Source: Verrucomicrobiota bacterium (lineage in GTDB: Bacteria; Verrucomicrobiota; Kiritimatiellia; CAIQIC01; Lenti-01). Taken from it: 34,811 nt of DNA. The notes under the pieces were generated by a model that saw only the letters and a list, made by a program, of their open reading frames with translations, searched no databases and was not told where the DNA came from. The position numbers and the translations under genes were made by a program. Where the stretch lies: contig JAISGX010000128.1 in the NCBI GenBank assembly GCA_031262805.1, positions 1-34,811 on the forward strand, written 5' to 3'. Position 1 is the stretch's first letter. Every line of letters starts with the position of its first letter. Positions 29,947 through 34,811 of the stretch are shown here, piece by piece.

Positions 29947-29994
29947 ACCGGGGAAAGACCCTATCACAGCCTCTACGAAAACGGCAATGGCGGA

Positions 29995-30741
29995 CTATAC
30001 CCAGGATGAAATCAGCCCGGCTAGGTCGCCTGAAGATTCAATCAGGCACCCCTGGCGCAGGAAGGAATGCCATTTCCCGCCCTGCCGCTTCCGTAAACGG
30101 TAAAGGGTGGCATACGCCGCCGCCGGCGCTGCACTTCCGGCACCGCCGATCAATTCCGCGCCCCGGCGGACATTGTCCACCATCCATGCCGGAAGGCGGG
30201 CGGCATACTCGTTGCGGGCGACTTCCCCGACATGCTGGGCCAAAGCAGTCTGCAGGGTTTCCAGATTGCACGCATCTGCGGTGACCATCAGATTGGGATG
30301 CCGGAGCGGATGCCAGTATTCCGTCTCCACAACATAAAAGGCGCCGCCGGTGGCATCCATGGCCGCCACACCCATGCGGTGCGTCCACTGGTGAGTGACG
30401 TGCCCATCCAAGGCGTGGGGCAGAAACATCACATCGGGCCGGGCCGTCTGAAGGCGGCGGATCAAGGCGGAAGGTGCCGTCCGGCCTTCCGAATCCGTCT
30501 CCAACGCGGCCACCCGGAATCCCAGCACCCGGCAGGCAGCCTTCAGCTCCTTGCATCTGGCGAAACGCCGGTCTGGGCGGCTGCCGAGGGTGGCTGGCAG
30601 AACCTCCACGCGAAATCCGCCTTCTTCCCTCAACCGAAGGGGTAGCAGACCGGTGATGCTTTCGTCATCCGGATGGGGAGCGAGGATCAAAGCGGATTTT
30701 CTCATGCCCGCATCGTACCTCCACACCGTCTGTTCCGCCAT
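29995..30741 (-). CDS. PIG-L/LmbE family deacetylase
   Basis: ALILAPHPDDESITGLLPLRL zinc motif; FLPHALDGHVTHQWTH. Confidence 0.88.
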   Translation of the reverse strand: MAEQTVWRYDAGMRKSALILAPHPDDESITGLLPLRLREEGGFRVEVLPATLGSRPDRRFARCKELKAACRVLGFRVAALETDSEGRTAPSALIRRLQTARPDVMFLPHALDGHVTHQWTHRMGVAAMDATGGAFYVVETEYWHPLRHPNLMVTADACNLETLQTALAQHVGEVARNEYAARLPAWMVDNVRRGAELIGGAGSAAPAAAYATLYRLRKRQGGKWHSFLRQGCLIESSGDLAGLISSWV

Positions 30742-31164
30742 TTTATTTCGCCTCCGCTTCCACGAGCGGAAAGGGTGCGATTCGGCCTATACGTTTGCAT
30801 TCATCCGAATAGGTTCTTTGGTGAAGATATAGGCATGACCGAACAGAGAGAAGCATGGGTGATGCCGCCAAAGGCGGCGGTATCGTGCGGGTTATTTTCG
30901 GCCATTTGTGGAACACCTTGCCGCGCCGCCGACCTAACGGTGGAATCTCTCCTTCAAGCTGGTTTATTCTTTCCGCATGCTGCTACTTTTCTTTCTGACC
31001 TTTTTTCTGGAGGTCCCCCCGCTGGATGGGAAGGCACCTGAGGAATTGGTGATCAGCGGTTGGTTTCATTGAGGAACAAGGAAGCAAATCCTTGGACAAA
31101 TGAGGTGGATGCTTCCTCGAGTTGGAGCCCCCGACCTGAATGGAACCTTAAATTTGAGGATTTA

Positions 31165-31178
31165 TTAAAACGGTTTAA
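31165..31178. promoter_or_regulatory. Candidate LacI-type operator upstream of the BMC operon
   Basis: TTAAAACGGTTTAA: near-palindrome with central CG and one mismatched pair; about 58 bp before ATG 31236. Confidence 0.35.
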
Positions 31179-31235
31179 CAGTTTTGCAAGATAATGCTTG
31201 CCCTTCTGCGGATGCGAGTTGAATATTCCTCGCGT

Positions 31236-32504
31236 ATGTCAAACCGTCGTTGCAGAATTGTCGTGGGCTCGGACCATGGCGGCTATGAATTGAAAGAACA
31301 GCTGGCTGGGTGGCTGAAAGGCCTCGGCCACAATGTGACCGATGTGGGAACCCACTCCCGCGAGGCTGTGGATTATCCCGTGTTTGCCGCCGCCGTTGCC
31401 CGGGCCGTCGCATCGGGCAGATCGGACCTAGGCCTCATGGTGGACGCTGCGGGCATCGGCTCGGCCATGACGGCCAATAAAATCCCGGGGGTGCGGGCGG
31501 CGGCCTGCTATACCGTGGCACTGGCCGAAAATTCCCGAAAGCACAACGGCGCCAATGTCCTGACATTGGGCTCCGGACAAGTCGATAGTGAACAGGCGAA
31601 GGCCATTGTGGGTGCCTTTATCGCCACGGACTGCACCGAAGAGAGGCACCTGCGGCGCGTTCAGATGATCAAGGACCTCGAAAGCGGGCGGGCGGGAACC
31701 CCCATCATGACCGCCATTAAGGAGATGAAATTGGAACTCAGTCCTCAAGATGTCGCGCGCATTGCAGAGCGCGTGAAACAAATCGTAGGCGGCGGCACTT
31801 GTGCAGGCGGTGGCAATCTGTCCGCGAGCCAGCTGGCCCGGATGATCGACCACACGCTGCTGAAGCCGGAAGCCACCAAGGCGGATGTCAAACAACTGTG
31901 CGAAGAGGCCATGAAATACAACTTCTTCAGCTGTTGCGTGAACTCCTCCATGGTGAGCGTGGCCGCCCAAGCTCTTCGTGGTTCCTCCGTCAAGGTGTGC
32001 GCGGTGGTCGGCTTCCCGCTGGGCGCAGCCCCTTCGCAGATCAAGGCGTTGGAAGCCCGCCGGGCCATCCGGGAAGGCGCCAAGGAGATCGACATGGTCA
32101 TCAATGTCGGCATGGTCAAGGACGGCAATTGGGATGGGGTGACCAAGGACATCCGCACAGTGTCCGACTCCTGCAAGGATGGCGGCGCCCTCTTGAAGGT
32201 CATTCTGGAGACCTGCCTGCTGACCAAGGATGAAATCGTCAAAGCCTGCGAGGCCTCCATGCGTGCACGCGCCGATTATGTGAAGACCTCCACCGGGTTC
32301 AACAAAGGCGGCGCCACGGCCGAGGATATTGCGCTGATGGCCCGCACGGTGGCCCCTCGGCACCTCGGGGTGAAGGCCTCCGGCGGTGTCCGCACATATG
32401 CGGATGCCATGCTGATGATCCGAAACGGCGCCACGCGCATTGGATCGTCCAATAGTGTAAAAATGATGGAAGAAGCGGCCGCCGCCACCGGCAGCAAACG
32501 ATAA
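31236..32504 (+). CDS. RpiB/LacAB-family isomerase domain fused to deoxyribose-phosphate aldolase (DeoC) domain
   Basis: N-terminal RIVVGSDHGGYELKEQLAGWLKGLGHNVTDVGTHSREAVDYP..RKHNGANVLTLGSG; C-terminal ARMIDHTLLKPEATKADV..VVGFPLGA..ADYVKTSTGFNKGGAT..GVKASGGVRT. Alternative start 31194. Confidence 0.93.
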   Translation: MSNRRCRIVVGSDHGGYELKEQLAGWLKGLGHNVTDVGTHSREAVDYPVFAAAVARAVASGRSDLGLMVDAAGIGSAMTANKIPGVRAAACYTVALAENSRKHNGANVLTLGSGQVDSEQAKAIVGAFIATDCTEERHLRRVQMIKDLESGRAGTPIMTAIKEMKLELSPQDVARIAERVKQIVGGGTCAGGGNLSASQLARMIDHTLLKPEATKADVKQLCEEAMKYNFFSCCVNSSMVSVAAQALRGSSVKVCAVVGFPLGAAPSQIKALEARRAIREGAKEIDMVINVGMVKDGNWDGVTKDIRTVSDSCKDGGALLKVILETCLLTKDEIVKACEASMRARADYVKTSTGFNKGGATAEDIALMARTVAPRHLGVKASGGVRTYADAMLMIRNGATRIGSSNSVKMMEEAAAATGSKR

Positions 32505-32513
32505 GGAGTCGAT

Positions 32514-33134
32514 ATGGCAGAACTCAGAACATACGTATTCATTGACAGCCTGCAACCGCAGTTTGCCTCGTTTTTGGCCACCGTGGCCCGCGGCTTCCTC
32601 CCGATTGCCGGTCAGGCCGCGCTGTTCGTGGAAATCTCTCCGGGCATCGCCATCAACCAAGTCACGGATGTCGCCTTGAAATCCACCCGCGTCACCCCGG
32701 GCATGCAGATTGTCGAGCGCCTCTACGGCATGCTGGAAATCCACTCCTCCTCTCAGGCGGATGTCCGCCAAGCCGGAGCCGCCATCCTGAAGGATCTGGA
32801 TCTGGAAGAAGAGCAACGCATCAAGCCCAAGGTCTATTCCTCGCAGGTCATCCGGAACATCGACGACCACCAGACCATGCTGATCAACCGCATGCGCCAC
32901 GGCAACATGATCACCCCGGGCCAATCCCTCTATGTGATGGAAGTGGCTCCCGCCGGATATGCCGCACTGGCCGCCAACGAGGCGGAAAAGGCCGCCGATA
33001 TCAACATCTTGGAAGTGGTCACCTTCGGTAGCTTCGGACGAATCTATCTGGGTGGCGAAGAACGAGACATTGATGTCGCCTACCGTGCGGCGGAAGCCGC
33101 GCTCGAAGCCGTTACCGGACGTGCGGACGGCTGA
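32514..33134 (+). CDS. BMC-T shell protein (tandem, apparently circularly permuted BMC domains)
   Basis: Two EutS-like repeats: [50 protein letters not shown] and [50 protein letters not shown]. Confidence 0.85.
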   Translation: MAELRTYVFIDSLQPQFASFLATVARGFLPIAGQAALFVEISPGIAINQVTDVALKSTRVTPGMQIVERLYGMLEIHSSSQADVRQAGAAILKDLDLEEEQRIKPKVYSSQVIRNIDDHQTMLINRMRHGNMITPGQSLYVMEVAPAGYAALAANEAEKAADINILEVVTFGSFGRIYLGGEERDIDVAYRAAEAALEAVTGRADG

Positions 33135-33179
33135 TCTCCATCTTAAAAACAATAACCAACAACAACAAGAGGTACGAAA

Positions 33180-33473
33180 ATGGCAGATGCACTGGGAATG
33201 ATTGAAACCCGTTCCTTCCCCGCAACCGTGGAAGCCGCGGATGCAATGGTGAAGGCAGCGAAGGTCGAATTGGTCACGTACGAAAAAACCGGCGGTGGGT
33301 TCACCTCCGTCATCGTGCGTGGCGATGTGGCCGCCGTCAAAGCCGCCTGTGATGCCGGACAGATTGCCGCCGGCCGCGTCGGCGAAGTGGTCTCCGTCCA
33401 TGTCATCGCCCGCCCCCACGCCAACGTGGATGCGGTGCTCCCGCTCGGCCGTGCGCCGGCGAAGAGCAAGTAG
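33180..33473 (+). CDS. BMC-H hexameric shell protein (PduA/CcmK-like)
   Basis: [69 protein letters not shown]. Confidence 0.97.
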   Translation: MADALGMIETRSFPATVEAADAMVKAAKVELVTYEKTGGGFTSVIVRGDVAAVKAACDAGQIAAGRVGEVVSVHVIARPHANVDAVLPLGRAPAKSK

Positions 33474-33486
33474 GACTTGTCCTGGC

Positions 33487-33536
33487 GGCGAAGCCCGCCC
33501 CGGCGCATGCCGAGGCGGCTTCGCCCCCCCCTTTTT
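33487..33536 (+). terminator. Strong intergenic hairpin followed by C6T5, between bmcH and bmcP
   Basis: GGCGAAGCCCGCCCCGGC-gcat-GCCGAGGCGGCTTCGCC-CCCCCCTTTTT; about 16 pairs with one bulge and one mismatch. Confidence 0.6.
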
Positions 33537-33576
33537 CTAAAACCAGTCTTTTTTCGCAAAGCCTACGGAGGCACGC

Positions 33577-33864
33577 ATGAATCTCGGTAAAGTCGTTGGA
33601 ACCGTTGTTTCCACTCGCAAGGAATCCGTCCTGGATGGAATCCGCTTTCTTCTTGTTCGGCTTGTGGATGCCGATGGCCGGGACACCTCCAGCTTTGTGG
33701 TCTCCGCCGATGCCATGGGCGCCGGTGTGGGTGAAATGGTGCTGACCGCCGCCGGATCCAGCGCTCGCCAGACCAGCATGACCCAAAACCGCCCGGTGGA
33801 CAACGTCATCATGGCCATTGTGGACACGTGGGAAGTCGGCGGTGAAACCAAGTACACCAAGTAA
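33577..33864 (+). CDS. BMC-P pentameric vertex protein (EutN/CcmL)
   Basis: [71 protein letters not shown]. Confidence 0.96.
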   Translation: MNLGKVVGTVVSTRKESVLDGIRFLLVRLVDADGRDTSSFVVSADAMGAGVGEMVLTAAGSSARQTSMTQNRPVDNVIMAIVDTWEVGGETKYTK

Positions 33865-33915
33865 TTTTTGATGTGGCGGCTCTGGCCGCCCATCCAGCCC
33901 GGTGGAACCCCCAGT

Positions 33916-34811
33916 ATGAAATTAACCGATCAAGACATTGAAGCCATCGCCCAGCGGATCGCTGGAGATTTTCGTGCGCCGTCCTCCGTCCCCTCCGCCC
34001 TCGCCGCTTCGGCTGCAAGCCCTTCCGACGGCGGGTTCAGCGGTGAGATGGGTGTGTTCGCCACCGTGGATGAAGCGGTCAAGGCCGCCAACAAGGCCAA
34101 GCCGGTCTTCATAGGCCTTCCGCTGAATGCCCGTCGAGCCATCATCCAGAATATCCGCGATGTCATGAGGGAAAATGCCACCCTGCTGGCCAAAGCGGCA
34201 TATGAGGAAACCGGCTATGGTCGCTTTGAGGACAAAATCCAGAAGAACCTGCTGGTCATTGAAAAATCCCTAGGCACCGAGGCTCTCCAGCCCCACGCCT
34301 GCACCGGCGAACATGGCCTGACCCTCACCGAATACGCCCCCTTCGGTTGCCTAGGCGCCATCACCCCGACGACAAACCCCACCTCCACCATCATCTGCAA
34401 CGCCATCTGCATGTTGGCGGCCGGCAATGTGGTGGTCTTCAACGTCCATCCCTCCGCCCGGTTGTGCTCCATTCAAACCGTCGTACTATTGAACAAGGCC
34501 ATCACCGCCGTAGGTGGACCACCCAACGCCGTGGTCTGTGTCTCGCAGCCCACCATTGAGTCCGCAGGCGAGCTGATGAAACATCCCGGCATCCGTGTGA
34601 TTGTGGTGACGGGCGGCGGCGGCGTGGTCAAAGCCGCCATGTCCAGCGGCAAACGCGCCATTTGCGCAGGACCCGGAAACCCCCCCGTCGTGGTGGATGA
34701 AACGGCGGACATCGAAAAAGCCGGCGCCTCGATTGTGCAGGGCGCTTCTTTCGACAACAACATGATTTGCATTGAGGAAAAGGAGACCATCGTGGTCGCC
34801 TCGGTGGCCGA
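33916..34811 (+). CDS. CoA-acylating aldehyde dehydrogenase (PduP/EutE-like), 3' end beyond window
   Basis: MKLTDQDIEAIAQRIAGDF helix, GCLGAITPTTNPTSTIICNAICMLAAGN, VVTGGGGVVKAAMSSGKRAICAGPGNPPVVVD, catalytic-Cys motif NNMICIEEKE; no stop before 34811. Confidence 0.93.
   Translation, partial: MKLTDQDIEAIAQRIAGDFRAPSSVPSALAASAASPSDGGFSGEMGVFATVDEAVKAANKAKPVFIGLPLNARRAIIQNIRDVMRENATLLAKAAYEETGYGRFEDKIQKNLLVIEKSLGTEALQPHACTGEHGLTLTEYAPFGCLGAITPTTNPTSTIICNAICMLAAGNVVVFNVHPSARLCSIQTVVLLNKAITAVGGPPNAVVCVSQPTIESAGELMKHPGIRVIVVTGGGGVVKAAMSSGKRAICAGPGNPPVVVDETADIEKAGASIVQGASFDNNMICIEEKETIVVASVA

Noticed and set aside
31428-33419. 663-aa minus-strand ORF opposite rpiB-deoC, bmcT and bmcH
   Set aside because: Antisense to strongly recognised BMC genes; the translation is His/Gly/Asp-rich with no family resemblance. 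It is a shadow ORF of GC-rich codon usage.
1-34811. tRNA or rRNA genes
   Set aside because: No cloverleaf-like sequence or rRNA conserved segment was recognised in the intergenic gaps; a tRNAscan/Rfam run would be decisive.

Overview
The 34.8 kb window is GC-rich and gene-dense, and most genes lie on the minus strand. The lineage cannot be settled from the sequence; a PVC-type bacterium (Verrucomicrobiota/Kiritimatiellota-like) is my guess. Positions 1-30.7 kb carry mostly housekeeping and envelope genes: rubredoxin (missing from the ORF track), mannose-1-P guanylyltransferase, a secreted acidic/coiled-coil protein, RarA, a radical-SAM DNA-repair-like protein, an HTH-EIIA fusion, NnrE/NnrD, PdxJ, a MalK/UgpC-type ATPase, an FtsB/DivIC-like protein, malic enzyme, a beta-barrel-like protein, a TraB/PrgY protein, an OmpA/TSP3 protein, a MetH without its reactivation domain, hisB-hisH-hisA, an IS3-type transposase relic, cysteine synthase, a glycosyltransferase with a Wzm/Wzt exporter, an Mla/Pqi-type lipid-transport operon, and a PIG-L deacetylase. 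The most interesting part is the plus-strand operon from about 31.2 kb to the window end. It is a bacterial microcompartment (BMC) locus: an RpiB-DeoC fusion, a tandem permuted BMC-T shell protein, BMC-H, BMC-P (EutN/CcmL) and a truncated acylating aldehyde dehydrogenase. In the fusion, the usual RpiB catalytic Cys is Asp. The linker between the two domains carries an amphipathic segment that closely resembles the N-terminal encapsulation-peptide-like helix of the ALDH in the same operon. A strong hairpin followed by C6T5 separates bmcH from bmcP. A second signal is a set of TTTCCA-N5-TGGAAA palindromes in two intergenic regions, spaced 22 or 31 bp apart.
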